From: Nioella sediminis
GTDB taxonomy: Bacteria; Pseudomonadota; Alphaproteobacteria; Rhodobacterales; Rhodobacteraceae
Reading direction: 5' to 3'
Length of the DNA: 64,000 bases
Assembly (NCBI RefSeq): GCF_001879695.1
Contig: NZ_MNBL01000032.1
Location: forward strand, 1 to 64,000
Position numbers and translations under genes: made by a program. The notes under the pieces are model-generated. The model worked only from the letters and a program-made list of their open reading frames with translations, did no database searches and was not told the DNA's origin. Each line of letters starts with the position of its first letter. The stretch's first letter is position 1. Shown one piece after another: positions 29,834 to 38,825 of this stretch.

Positions 29834-31837
29834 ATGTTCACCCAGCTTTCCCTGCGTCTGCGCATCTTCCTCTTCTTCGCGTTCCTTGCCGTCGCGACCT
29901 CGGCCCTCGCCATCGCGGGGCTGACGCTTGGCTATATCCGTTTGGGCGAGGATCACGCTCTCTCTGCCTTCGTCATTGCCGGGCTGATTGGCGTCGTCGC
30001 CATCTTCGGTCTGACTACCTGGGTCTGGGTCCTGTTCGACGAAAACGTCGCCCGCCCGGTGGAACGGCTGGCCGCCGATATGCGCGCCCGCGCCCATGCG
30101 GATGTGGAGCAGGAGATCGACCACGCCCCCGCCCGCTACCTGGGCGACCTTGGCACCGCTGCCGCCGCCGTGACGGCCAACCTGACCGAAACGCGCAACG
30201 CCATGGCCATGGCCGTGGGCCGCGAAACCGCGCGGCTGTCGCTTGAGAAATCCCGCCTCGAAACCCTGCTGGCCGAAGCGCCCGATGGCGTCCTTTTCTG
30301 CACGCCCGATCATTCCGTGGTGCTCTACAATGCCCGCGCGGTGGAGATCCTGGGCCATACGGAGGCGCTCGGCCTCAATCGCCCCGTTCGCCACCTGCTG
30401 ATGCCGGGGCCGATCCTGCAAGCCTATACCCGGCTGCTGGAGGCTGGCGAAACCGAGGGCGCCGACATCCTCTGTGCCACCCGCCGCGGTGCCCGACTGC
30501 TGGAGGCACGCATTCGGCTGCTCTATCTCGAAGGGCAGGAAACCAGCGGTCCGGGCTATGTGCTCAGCCTCCGCGACGTGTCGAAAGATCTCAAGGTTCA
30601 TGCCGAACGCGCCACGCTGCTCGACCGGCTGATTGACGCGACCGATGACGTGCTCCCTGCCCTGCCGGAGCCGCAGAAATCCACCCTCAGTGAAACGCTC
30701 TCCGATATCGCCGCCCGCAAGGCCGCAACCGACACCCAGTGGTGGCCGATGGAGGCGCTGCCGCTCACCGATCTGGGCGCCGCCCTGCGCGCCCGTCTCG
30801 CCCGCAAGGACGTGGCGCTGACCCTCGACCTGCCCACCCGCCGCATCCGCTGCGACGGCTACGCGGTTACCCGAATGCTGGAACGTCTGGCGCTTGGATG
30901 GTCCGGCCAGGGGGCTACCGCCTTTACCCTGCGCCTCGCGCAACTGGGCGACAGCGCCGTGACCCTCAGCCTCGAATCCAACGCCCCCGCGCCCGACCGA
31001 TCCGACCTGACAGACTGGCTCTCCGCCCCGCTTTCCCCCGGTTTCGCGTCCTTCTCGGGCGGTGACGTGCAGACCACCCATGGCACCCGCGTGACATTGG
31101 GCGACGGCGCAGAGGGTCGTTCCGCGCTACAGTTTTCTATGCCACTCGCCGCCCCCAAACAAACGCTTCCCGCCCGCGCCATCCAGTATGATTTCGACCT
31201 GCTGCACGCGGACCTGCCGAAAGAGCTGTCTCAGGCCCCGCTCAGCAAGCTGAATTTCGTGATCTTCGATACCGAGACCACCGGCCTCAACCCGCAGGTG
31301 GACGAGATCTGCCAGATCGCCGCCGTGCGTGTCGTGAATGGCCGGATCCGCCCCGATGAACGCTTCGACATGCTGGTCGATCCCGGCCGCAAGATCCCCA
31401 CCGCCTCCACCGCCGTCCACCACATCACCAACGAGATGGTTCAGGGCGCGCCCGGTGTGGCAGAGGCGCTGACCCGCTTCCACCGCTTCGCCGACAATAA
31501 CGTGCTGGTGGCGCATAACGCGCCCTTCGACATGGCCTTCCTGCAACGCCGCGAAGCCGAGATCGGGTTGCGCTTCGACCAGCCCATTCTGGATACGGTG
31601 CTGTTTTCCGCTATCCTCTTCGGCCAATCCGCTGAACACACGCTCGATGCGCTCTGCACCCGGCTCGCCATCACCATCCCCGAGGACGACCGCCACACCG
31701 CCATCGGCGACGCCATCGGCACGGCAGCGGCCTTCGCGAAAATGATTCCGATGATGGAAGCGGCAGAGCTGCCCACATTGGGGGCAACCATCGCCGCTTT
31801 CGACCGCCATGCGCGGCTCATTGGCCATCTCAATTGA
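29834..31837 (+). CDS. Membrane sensor-like protein fused to a DEDDh 3'-5' exonuclease (PolC/DnaQ-type)
   Basis: A 667-residue protein. Two N-terminal transmembrane helices (residues 10-32 and 45-62) lead to a HAMP-like segment (DENVARPVERLAADMRAR), then a PAS domain (about 130-255, VLFCTPDHSVVLYNARAVEIL), a region shaped like a histidine-kinase dimerisation and ATPase core but with no H-box His or clear N/G boxes, and a C-terminal exonuclease (about 470-660). All five DEDDh residues are present: Asp479 and Glu481 in FDTETTGL, Asp566 in HNAPFDMAFL, His621 and Asp626 in DDRHTAIGD. Encoded with the symporter and DUF294 protein. Confidence 0.85.
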   Translation: MFTQLSLRLRIFLFFAFLAVATSALAIAGLTLGYIRLGEDHALSAFVIAGLIGVVAIFGLTTWVWVLFDENVARPVERLAADMRARAHADVEQEIDHAPARYLGDLGTAAAAVTANLTETRNAMAMAVGRETARLSLEKSRLETLLAEAPDGVLFCTPDHSVVLYNARAVEILGHTEALGLNRPVRHLLMPGPILQAYTRLLEAGETEGADILCATRRGARLLEARIRLLYLEGQETSGPGYVLSLRDVSKDLKVHAERATLLDRLIDATDDVLPALPEPQKSTLSETLSDIAARKAATDTQWWPMEALPLTDLGAALRARLARKDVALTLDLPTRRIRCDGYAVTRMLERLALGWSGQGATAFTLRLAQLGDSAVTLSLESNAPAPDRSDLTDWLSAPLSPGFASFSGGDVQTTHGTRVTLGDGAEGRSALQFSMPLAAPKQTLPARAIQYDFDLLHADLPKELSQAPLSKLNFVIFDTETTGLNPQVDEICQIAAVRVVNGRIRPDERFDMLVDPGRKIPTASTAVHHITNEMVQGAPGVAEALTRFHRFADNNVLVAHNAPFDMAFLQRREAEIGLRFDQPILDTVLFSAILFGQSAEHTLDALCTRLAITIPEDDRHTAIGDAIGTAAAFAKMIPMMEAAELPTLGATIAAFDRHARLIGHLN

Positions 31838-31884
31838 CCAAAGCCTGCGGGCCAGATCCTCTACAAGAAAGACCGGAGACGACC

Positions 31885-32574
31885 ATGGCCCGCGTGCCCC
31901 TCTACAAACAAGCCGAGACCGAACTGTTGCGCCGGATCACATCCGGTGAATGGCCCGCCGGCATGCGCCTCGGGAATGAGTTTGAACTGGCCGAGGAATT
32001 CGGCGTCAGCCAGGGCACGATGCGCCGCGCGCTGATGTCGGTCGAGGCCATGGGCCATCTCAGCCGCAAACCGGGGCGCGGCACCGTGGTGGCAGACCCC
32101 GAACCGGCAATGCCGTCTGCCCCGCCGGACCTGCGCCGCCTGTTCCTGCCGGATGCGACCCCCCTGCCGCTTGAGCCGTTTCGCGCCCGGCTGGACTTGC
32201 GTGACCCGGTTGACGCGGAGCGGGAATTCTTCTCGGGCCGGGTACAGGCGCTTGGTCGAACGCTCAAATCCAGTGGAGAGCGGATCGCATTGGAAATGAT
32301 CCTGATTGATGCCGGGCTGGTGCCCACGATGGACGAGGATCAGCCGGTGGAGTTCCTCCCCCTCCTCCACGCGCTCGACCTGCCAACGGCAACACTGGAG
32401 GACCGGCTGCATGCCGAGGTCACCAGCATGGGCGACTCCGTCGCGCTGGCCTGCGACCGTCATACCGGGCTTCTCTGCCTGACCCGCATTGCAAGGGACA
32501 GTGCCGCCAGGGTGCTGGCCGTGCAGTTCCTGCGCATCATGGAACCGGCCAGCTACAGGACGCTGCCTTCCTGA
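31885..32574 (+). CDS. GntR/HutC-family transcriptional regulator
   Basis: A 229-residue regulator. The N-terminal winged helix reads YKQAETELLRRITSGEWPAG and GVSQGTMRRALMSVEA followed by GHLSRKPGRGTVV, typical of the GntR family. The C-terminal part has the UTRA (chorismate-lyase-like) ligand fold pattern, ending CLTRIARDSAARVLAVQ. Start ATG has CCGGAGACG upstream. It ends the acetate cluster and could regulate it, but ligand and targets are unknown. Confidence 0.85.
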   Translation: MARVPLYKQAETELLRRITSGEWPAGMRLGNEFELAEEFGVSQGTMRRALMSVEAMGHLSRKPGRGTVVADPEPAMPSAPPDLRRLFLPDATPLPLEPFRARLDLRDPVDAEREFFSGRVQALGRTLKSSGERIALEMILIDAGLVPTMDEDQPVEFLPLLHALDLPTATLEDRLHAEVTSMGDSVALACDRHTGLLCLTRIARDSAARVLAVQFLRIMEPASYRTLPS

Positions 32575-32628
32575 AGCTGCACGCGCGGCCCATTCAAACG
32601 CCTGCCCGAGCCGGGATGATAGAGGCCT

Positions 32629-33231
32629 TCAGCGCCCCGAGACGCGGTCCTTCAGCTTGGCCCACCGGACCAGAACCCAATCGACCGTTGGATCGATCAC
32701 GCGGTCCTCGAACCGTTCCCAGAGCCGCCAGAGGAAGAACAAGAACGCGGCCAGCAGAACGAGGATCACGATATTGAGCCACGGGAAGACGCTGGCGTCG
32801 GGACCGTCCACCGCGCGGATCGCGACCGCATTGGGATAGATCGACAGCGCCGGCATGCGCCAGCCGTAATGGGTGATCATCACCCATTGCGGATTGGCCG
32901 AGGTGCTGGTCAGATCCGCTGCCTCCGCGTGCAGGTTGGAACTGTCGAGCTTGAAATAGGGTGGCCAGCCAAAGCCGGTGTCCTCGTTCCGATAGACGCT
33001 GACATCGCCATCGGGCTGGGTCGTGTTGATCAGCCGAAGATCGCGGTTGGTGCCGTCGGTGTTTCCGGTGTCCGAGCGGGCATAGAACATCCGGTTCCAG
33101 CCAGAGAGGTCCGCCCGGATGATCTCGGTCCCCGTGATCCGCACGATGTCGCGGCCGGGCAGCGTGTAGTGCAGGAACCCGCCAATGAAGAGCGCGATCA
33201 GCAGCAGGACAATCCAGCGAACCCATCTCAT
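32629..33231 (-). CDS. DUF1523 family membrane protein
   Basis: A 200-residue protein with an N-terminal helix (WIVLLLIALFIGGFLHY) and a C-terminal helix (LNIVILVLLAAFLFFLW) flanking a periplasmic domain with the family-like YRNEDTGFGWPPYFKLDS segment. Function unknown; members are widespread in Rhodobacterales. ATG at 33231 chosen, with AAGGA about 10 bases upstream; a TTG three codons earlier is an alternative. Confidence 0.8.
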   Translation of the reverse strand: MRWVRWIVLLLIALFIGGFLHYTLPGRDIVRITGTEIIRADLSGWNRMFYARSDTGNTDGTNRDLRLINTTQPDGDVSVYRNEDTGFGWPPYFKLDSSNLHAEAADLTSTSANPQWVMITHYGWRMPALSIYPNAVAIRAVDGPDASVFPWLNIVILVLLAAFLFFLWRLWERFEDRVIDPTVDWVLVRWAKLKDRVSGR

Positions 33232-33342
33232 ATCGGTCAAATCCTTCCCGTCGAATGGCCTTTCCCTATCCTGTCAGATGGGGAGCGCCAAGCCAAATGC
33301 GAGGGCTTGCGGCATGATGGCCTTGGGCGCAAAGTGCAGCCC

Positions 33343-34632
33343 ATGAGAGATGATCCCAGCCTAGACCGCCTGTTTGCAGAGATTGCCGCCCGCGAGGCGG
33401 AGCTGATTGCCCTGACGCAAGACGTTGTGCGCATCCCCACGCTGAACCCGCCGGGGCTGCACTACCACGATATCTGCGATTTCCTCGGCGACCGGCTGCG
33501 GCGCAAGGGGTTTCACGTCGACATGATCCGCGCCCGTGGGGCACCCGCCGACAGCGAGAAATATCAGCGCTGGAACATGGTGGCGCGCCATCAGGGGGCG
33601 GGTGGCACCGGCGAGTGTGTGCATTTCAACAGCCATCATGACGTGGTCGAAGTGGGCCATGGCTGGACGACGGACCCGTTCGGCGGCGAGCTGAAGGACG
33701 GGCGCATCTACGGGCGCGGCACTTGCGACATGAAGGGCGGGCTGGCGGCGTCGGTGATTGCGGCGGAGGCGTTCATCGCGGCTTTCCCCGACTATTCCGG
33801 CGCTATCGAGATCAGCGCCACGGCCGACGAGGAATCGGGCGGCTATGGCGGCGTGGCCTATCTGGCGGAGCATGGCTGGTTCTCGCCCGAAAAGGTCCAG
33901 CATGTGATCATCCCCGAACCCTTGAACAAGGACCGCATCTGCCTAGGCCATCGCGGTGTCTGGTGGGCCGAAATCGAGACCAAGGGGCGCATCGCCCATG
34001 GGTCCATGCCCTTCCTCGGTGACAGCGCCATCCGCCATATGGGCGCGGTGCTGGAGGAGATGGAACGCACGCTTTACCCATTGCTGGCGGGCAAGCGCAC
34101 GGAGATGCCAGTGGTGCCGGAAGGGGCCAAGCAATCCACGCTCAATGTGAACTCGATCCATGGGGGCGAACCGGAGCAGGACGCGGATTACACCGGCCTG
34201 CCCGCGCCCTGCGTCGCCGATCGCTGCCGCATCGTCATCGACCGGCGCTTCCTGATCGAGGAGGATCTGACCGAGGTAAAGGCGGAGGTCAGCCGGATGC
34301 TGGAAGGGATCAAGGCCAGTCGCCCGAATTTCGAATATGACATCCGCGATCTGTTCGAGGTGATCCCATCGATGACGGACGAGGATGCACCGGTCGTGAA
34401 AACCGTGCAGGCCGCCATTGAAAAGGTACTGCACAAACAGGCGGAATTCGTGGTGTCCCCGGGCACCTATGACCAGAAGCATATCGACCGGATCGGCAAG
34501 CTGAAGAACTGCATTGCCTATGGGCCGGGCATTCTCGACCTCGCGCATCAGCCTGATGAATGGGTTGGGGTGCAGGACATGATGGACAGCGCCAAGGTGA
34601 TGGCCCTGACCTTGCGGGAACTGCTGACCTGA
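33343..34632 (+). CDS. M20-family peptidase (ArgE/DapE-like deacylase)
   Basis: A 429-residue zinc-dependent amidohydrolase. Metal-binding and catalytic blocks: FNSHHDVVEVG, GRGTCDMKGG, TADEESGGYGG, IPEPLNKD, and the C-terminal region ILDLAHQPDEWVG. It resembles the acetylornithine deacetylase/succinyl-diaminopimelate desuccinylase group but is longer than ArgE and has extra segments, so the specific substrate is not assigned. It stands alone, divergent from DUF1523. Confidence 0.82.
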   Translation: MRDDPSLDRLFAEIAAREAELIALTQDVVRIPTLNPPGLHYHDICDFLGDRLRRKGFHVDMIRARGAPADSEKYQRWNMVARHQGAGGTGECVHFNSHHDVVEVGHGWTTDPFGGELKDGRIYGRGTCDMKGGLAASVIAAEAFIAAFPDYSGAIEISATADEESGGYGGVAYLAEHGWFSPEKVQHVIIPEPLNKDRICLGHRGVWWAEIETKGRIAHGSMPFLGDSAIRHMGAVLEEMERTLYPLLAGKRTEMPVVPEGAKQSTLNVNSIHGGEPEQDADYTGLPAPCVADRCRIVIDRRFLIEEDLTEVKAEVSRMLEGIKASRPNFEYDIRDLFEVIPSMTDEDAPVVKTVQAAIEKVLHKQAEFVVSPGTYDQKHIDRIGKLKNCIAYGPGILDLAHQPDEWVGVQDMMDSAKVMALTLRELLT

Positions 34633-34841
34633 GAGGGCGCCCCATGCCGATGCCTTTGCCCCGTCAGCCCCCTGCCGGGCTTCCCCTTCAGTTCACGATG
34701 GCGCGCAGAACCCCGGATCATTTGAGCATCAAACCATTGCAGGCAGGGCAATCCGGGGTTGCGGATTCAACTGTGGTGAAAAATCAGGCAGACGCGTAGG
34801 GGCGCGGGCTGAACCTCCCTTCTTTCCGAAAGACAGTCTCC

Positions 34842-34997
34842 ATGCCCAACACGCCCCACAATCTGCACGCCTTCAGCTTTCTCATGGCTGCATTCGATCT
34901 GCGCGATCTGTTTCCCGGCACCCGCCGCCGGTCCGCGTCGGAGCCTGCTCCGCACTGGATCGATTTCCTGCATCCGGCTTCGAAAACCAAGAACTGA
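34842..34997 (+). CDS. Possible small protein (51 aa)
   Basis: A 51-residue open frame starting ATG at 34842 (PNTPHNLHAFSFLMAAFDLR at the N-terminus) and ending just before a strong hairpin at 35025. It has an amphipathic start, an Arg-rich middle (GTRRRSAS) and a WIDFL segment. Ribosome-binding sequence is weak (GAAAGACAG). Codon use is compatible with coding, but no homology is known to me. Confidence 0.3.
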   Translation: MPNTPHNLHAFSFLMAAFDLRDLFPGTRRRSASEPAPHWIDFLHPASKTKN

Positions 34998-35024
34998 TCC
35001 GCGCCCAAACACTCACGGATGAAA

Positions 35025-35058
35025 TGCCCGCACCGCGCTATTTTGCGCGGTGCGGGCA
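35025..35058. other. Perfect 14-bp stem hairpin
   Basis: TGCCCGCACCGCGC pairs perfectly with GCGCGGTGCGGGCA across the 6-base loop TATTTT. It lies 27 bases after the 51-aa frame. There is no T tract on either side, so it is not a standard intrinsic terminator; a structured RNA or Rho-assisted end is possible. Confidence 0.6.
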
Positions 35059-35761
35059 TGTCCAGGGATTTGCCGCTCCGGGTTGGTCCCGCACCGGCGC
35101 GGCATGGCCGGAAACGCGCCGTGACCTCCATGACATCGCGCGGAAAAGCATCGCCATCCGAACCCAGGCCCTTTGATAGCGATAATCAACTCTGCCAGAG
35201 GTTCGGTTCGGGCCGACAGGTCAGGCATTCCGTGTCGGCATTCATTCGACCAAGATCACGCCACAGCTCCAGCAAAGCGTTCCGACCCCGCCGAAGGCAA
35301 GACGGGCGGGATTGGCAGTTCGTCACGGGCTGTCCACCCTGATCACAATTTCGAACTCGCTGACATTTTTCTTGACGCGATATTGCATCACCTGCAAGCA
35401 TGTTAAACACCACGCAACGCACCTAGGGGTCGGAACATGGCGACGCGTCACCGTAGCGCTGGATTTGTGCATGGCCCCGCCGCCTTGCGCAGGCTTTTCA
35501 AAGGCTGCAGCACCGCAACCTTTCCCACCGGGAATATCGCCCTATGATGTATTCTCGGGACCATCGGGCGAACCTGACTTCTGAATTCCTGAAACACTGG
35601 GGGGCTGTCCGACCCCGACACGACCGGAATGATTCGAGATCACCGGTCAGACACACGGAAAGCCTGCCCCGGCCACGTCTTCCGGTGCGGGATCAAGGCC
35701 GCTCTTGGGCGTGTTGCCACAGGGCTTCGTTACCAACACACAACAACAGGGGATGACAATC
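35059..35761. other. Intergenic stretch with no supported gene
   Basis: About 700 bases. Open frames here are short, lack ribosome-binding sites and show no recognisable protein pattern. A TTGACG hexamer near 35371 could be a promoter -35 element, but no convincing -10 is placed correctly. It probably holds the promoter of the substrate-binding-protein operon at its right end. Confidence 0.45.
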
Positions 35762-36565
35762 ATGAACAGAAGGGATGTTTTCGTTGCTGCCGCGCTTGGA
35801 ACCGGGGGGGTGATGCTGGCCAGCACCACGCCAGCCGAGGCCCATATCGCGGAATCGCGCCTTGAGCGCATTCTCAGCAGCGGCACCTTGCGGGTCGGCA
35901 CCACCGGGGACTTCAACCCGATGTCCTTCCGCGACCCGGCCACCAACAGCCGCGCGGGCTATGACATCGAGGCGATGACGCAGCTTGCCGCCGACCTCGG
36001 GGTCGAGATCGAATGGGTGGTCGCCGAATGGGCCACGATCACCGCGGGTATCGCCGCCGACCGCTATGACATCTTCTCGGGCGCGTCGGTCAATGTTTCC
36101 CGCGCGCGCGTTGCGGCGTTCTCGGTGCCCTATACCGAGGCGGGGACAGTGCCACTGTCGCTGGCCGGAAATGCAGGCCGCTTCGAAACCTGGGAATCGA
36201 TCAACCAGGCCGGTGTGCGGGTTGCGGTGTCCATGGGCACCGTGTTCGAGGAACAGGCCCGCGCCCATTTCCCCGATGCCGACATCCAGGGGGTGCAGTC
36301 GCCCGCAACCGGTTTCCAGGAGGTTCTGTCGGGCCGTGCCGACGTTACCATCACATCGAATGTCGAGGGCGGGACGCTCGTGTCCCGCTTCCCGGAGTTG
36401 CGCATTCTCGTGCCAGGCTCCGAGATGCGCAACCGCAGGCCCTTCGCCTACGTCGTGGCGCAGGACGATCAGGTCTGGCTGAACTTCGTCAACACCTGGG
36501 TCACGCTGAAACGGACCGAGGGCTTCTTCGACGGGCTCAATCGCCGGTGGCTTGGCCAGAGCTGA
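35762..36565 (+). CDS. Amino-acid-type ABC transporter substrate-binding protein
   Basis: A 267-residue family-3 solute-binding protein. The N-terminus MNRRDVFVAAALGTGGVMLA is signal-peptide-like with a twin-arginine flavour. The family-3 pattern follows: LRVGTTGDFNPMSFRD, GYDIEAMTQLAADLG, and DRYDIFSGASVNVSRARV. It captures a polar amino acid or derivative in the periplasm. The ATG at 35762 has AGGGGA 8 bases upstream; another in-frame ATG is at 35753. The permease follows after 7 bases. Confidence 0.85.
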   Translation: MNRRDVFVAAALGTGGVMLASTTPAEAHIAESRLERILSSGTLRVGTTGDFNPMSFRDPATNSRAGYDIEAMTQLAADLGVEIEWVVAEWATITAGIAADRYDIFSGASVNVSRARVAAFSVPYTEAGTVPLSLAGNAGRFETWESINQAGVRVAVSMGTVFEEQARAHFPDADIQGVQSPATGFQEVLSGRADVTITSNVEGGTLVSRFPELRILVPGSEMRNRRPFAYVVAQDDQVWLNFVNTWVTLKRTEGFFDGLNRRWLGQS

Positions 36566-36572
36566 GCAAGAC

Positions 36573-37373
36573 ATGACCAAAGCTTCTTTCGAAGCCCGGG
36601 GGCGCTGGCGGCTGCCAGCGCTCCTTGCGGTTGCGGTGCTGGTTCTTGCCGGCTGCTCGGGCTCCGGTTCGGGCGGGGGCTATACGTTCGCCTGGTATAT
36701 CCTGTCGCCTGCCGACGGGCGGGGGCAAGCCAACCTCTCGTTCCTGCTTATGGGGTTCTGGGCGACGATCTCGATCTCGACCCTGGCAATGATGATCTCG
36801 CTGGCCATCGGGCTCCTGGTGGCACTGATGGGCATATCGAAGCGCCGGTGGGTGCATCGCCTGAGCCGGGTTTATGTGGAATTCTTCCGCTCGATCCCGC
36901 TGCTGGTCATGATCCTGTGGGTCTATTACGGCCTGCCATCGCTGACCGGCATCCAGTTCGGGGTCTTCATCACGGGCCTGATCTGTCTTGCGATTTCGGA
37001 CAGCGCCTTCACCTCGGAAATCTTCCGCTCGGGCCTGCAATCCATCAAGGTCGGGCAGGGCGAAGCGGCGCGCAGTCTCGGCCTGTCACCATGGCAGACG
37101 ATGCGGCTGGTGATCCTTCCGCAGGTGATCCGCGCGGTTCTGCCCGCGCTCGGCAACCAGTATGTCTACATCCTCAAGATGTCGTCGCTGGTGTCGGTGA
37201 TCGGCTTCCAGGAACTGACGCGCCGCGCGAACGAGCTGACGCTGACGGAATTCCGCCCGCTGGAAATCTACAGTTTCCTCGTGCTGGAATACCTGATCCT
37301 GATCCTGCTGGTGTCCTGGGGCGTGCGGGTGATGGAACGACGGATGGGAACCGGGGTTCATGGCCGGGGTTGA
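36573..37373 (+). CDS. Amino-acid ABC transporter permease with lipobox-like N-terminus
   Basis: A 266-residue permease of the HisM/GlnP type with four to five helices and the EAA loop GQGEAARSLGLSPWQTMRLVILPQVIRAVLPAL (residues near 170-200). Unusually, the N-terminal hydrophobic stretch reads LLAVAVLVLAGCSGSGS, a good match to a lipoprotein signal (LAGC). No ATP-binding subunit is encoded in this operon, so a shared ATPase must be assumed. It overlaps the GST gene by 14 bases. Confidence 0.85.
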   Translation: MTKASFEARGRWRLPALLAVAVLVLAGCSGSGSGGGYTFAWYILSPADGRGQANLSFLLMGFWATISISTLAMMISLAIGLLVALMGISKRRWVHRLSRVYVEFFRSIPLLVMILWVYYGLPSLTGIQFGVFITGLICLAISDSAFTSEIFRSGLQSIKVGQGEAARSLGLSPWQTMRLVILPQVIRAVLPALGNQYVYILKMSSLVSVIGFQELTRRANELTLTEFRPLEIYSFLVLEYLILILLVSWGVRVMERRMGTGVHGRG

Positions 37374-38007
37374 ACGCATCCTCTACGGCCTTCCGATCAG
37401 CGTCTACAGCTGCAAACTGCGGCTGGCGCTGGCCCTGAAGGGGGTCGTTCTGCCGGAAACGCCGCCGCCGGGCGGCTATGCCAGCGCCACTTACAGGGCA
37501 ATCGTGCCACAAGGGACGATTCCGGCGCTGGTGGAAGGCGATTTCGTGCTGACCGAGTCTGACGCTATCGTCGAATACCTGGATGAGACCGGCATCGGGC
37601 GCCCTCTGCTGCCCGCCGAACCACGCGCAAGGGCACGCGCCCGCGCCCTCTCGCGGCTGGTCGATACGCGGCTGGAACCGGCGGTGCGCGCGTTGTTCCC
37701 GCTGGTCGGGGCCGGACAGCCCGTGCCGGAAGTCGCGCGCGATGCGATCCTGCGCCCGCTGGAAATTCTGGAGAAGCTTGCCGGGGATGGGCCGTACCTT
37801 TCCGGCCTCTCCACACCCGGCCTGCCCGATTGCGGAATCTGGGCCGTGGGCACGGTTCTGGAAACACTGGACGAGGTTCTTGGGCTCCACCTGCCCCTGC
37901 CCGCGCTGATCCGGGCGGGCGACGGGGTGCCAGCCACGGCGACCCATCTTGCCACCTACCGGGCCGTGCTTGCCGATTGGGCCGCACAGAAGGCGGGGGC
38001 CGCATGA
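37360..38007 (+). CDS. Glutathione S-transferase family protein
   Basis: A 215-residue GST: thioredoxin-like N-terminal domain (ILYGLPISVYSCKLRLALALKG, with Ser/Tyr near residue 15 in the active-site position, and the glutathione-contacting LTESDAIVEYLDE) followed by an all-helical C-terminal domain. It overlaps both neighbours, so it is co-translated with the transporter permease and the creatininase. It could conjugate or dethiolate a compound imported by the transporter. Confidence 0.82.
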   Translation: MAGVERILYGLPISVYSCKLRLALALKGVVLPETPPPGGYASATYRAIVPQGTIPALVEGDFVLTESDAIVEYLDETGIGRPLLPAEPRARARARALSRLVDTRLEPAVRALFPLVGAGQPVPEVARDAILRPLEILEKLAGDGPYLSGLSTPGLPDCGIWAVGTVLETLDEVLGLHLPLPALIRAGDGVPATATHLATYRAVLADWAAQKAGAA

Positions 38008-38750
38008 ACCTGCAGGAAATGAGCTGGGAAGAGGTCGGCACCTATCTTGAAACCCGCGACGACGTGGTGCTGCCCGTTGGCTCCACCGAACAGCACGGGC
38101 CGATCGGGCTGATCGGCACGGACGCGCTCTGCGCCACCGCCGTGGCCGAGGGCGCGGCGGCGTTTTCGGGCACGATCATGCTGCCGCCGGTGGCCTACAC
38201 GCCCGCACCGTTCAACATGGCCTTCCCCGGCACGATCTCGGTCTCGGAAGCGACCTTTTCGGCCCTTCTGTCCGACATCATCGCCTCGCTCGCCACCCAA
38301 GGCTTTCGGCGGCTCTACGTTCTGAACGGACACGGCGCCAACCTGGCCCCGATGCGCGCACTGGCCGAAACCGCGCCCCTGGCGATGCGAATCCGCTCGT
38401 GGTGGGACTACCCCGAAACGAATGCCCTGAGGCAAAGCCTCTACGGCGACTGGGAAGGCATGCACGCCACCCCGTCCGAGATCGCGATCACCCAGGCCCG
38501 GCACCGCCGCATCGACCGCGCGCCCCTGCCCGCACCAAGGGCGCTCGACGCCGCTTTCCGCGCCGCCCATGCAGGAGACCGTCACGGACCACCGGAAGAC
38601 CACCGGGCCGAATTTCCTTGCGGGCGGGTCGGGTCATGGTCGGAGCTGGCCAGGCCCGAACACGGCGCCGACCTGCTGGCCCTGGCGATCCGGGAAGCCG
38701 CCGCAGACATGCAGGATTTCGCGCGGCTGGCCGGACCGGACACCGGGTAG
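38004..38750 (+). CDS. Creatininase family amidohydrolase
   Basis: A 248-residue metal-dependent amidohydrolase with the creatininase blocks LPVGSTEQHGP (Glu and His ligands), IGTDAL (Asp), NGHGAN and HATPSEIAI (Glu). Members hydrolyse creatinine or related cyclic or formyl amides. ATG overlaps the GST stop (ATGA). In context with an amino-acid-type transporter, it may open the ring of an imported cyclic amide. Confidence 0.85.
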   Translation: MNLQEMSWEEVGTYLETRDDVVLPVGSTEQHGPIGLIGTDALCATAVAEGAAAFSGTIMLPPVAYTPAPFNMAFPGTISVSEATFSALLSDIIASLATQGFRRLYVLNGHGANLAPMRALAETAPLAMRIRSWWDYPETNALRQSLYGDWEGMHATPSEIAITQARHRRIDRAPLPAPRALDAAFRAAHAGDRHGPPEDHRAEFPCGRVGSWSELARPEHGADLLALAIREAAADMQDFARLAGPDTG

Positions 38751-38825
38751 CCTCTGCACGGGCTTCATCTCCGCGCACGGGGCGCGGGGGGAATGGCGCA
38801 GCCTCGGCTTCCTCGACAGGCCGGA

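Noticed and set aside
35173-35422. Overlapping short frames in the 34.6-35.8 kb gap
   Set aside because: No ribosome-binding sites, no hydrophobic or domain patterns, and frames overlap on both strands.
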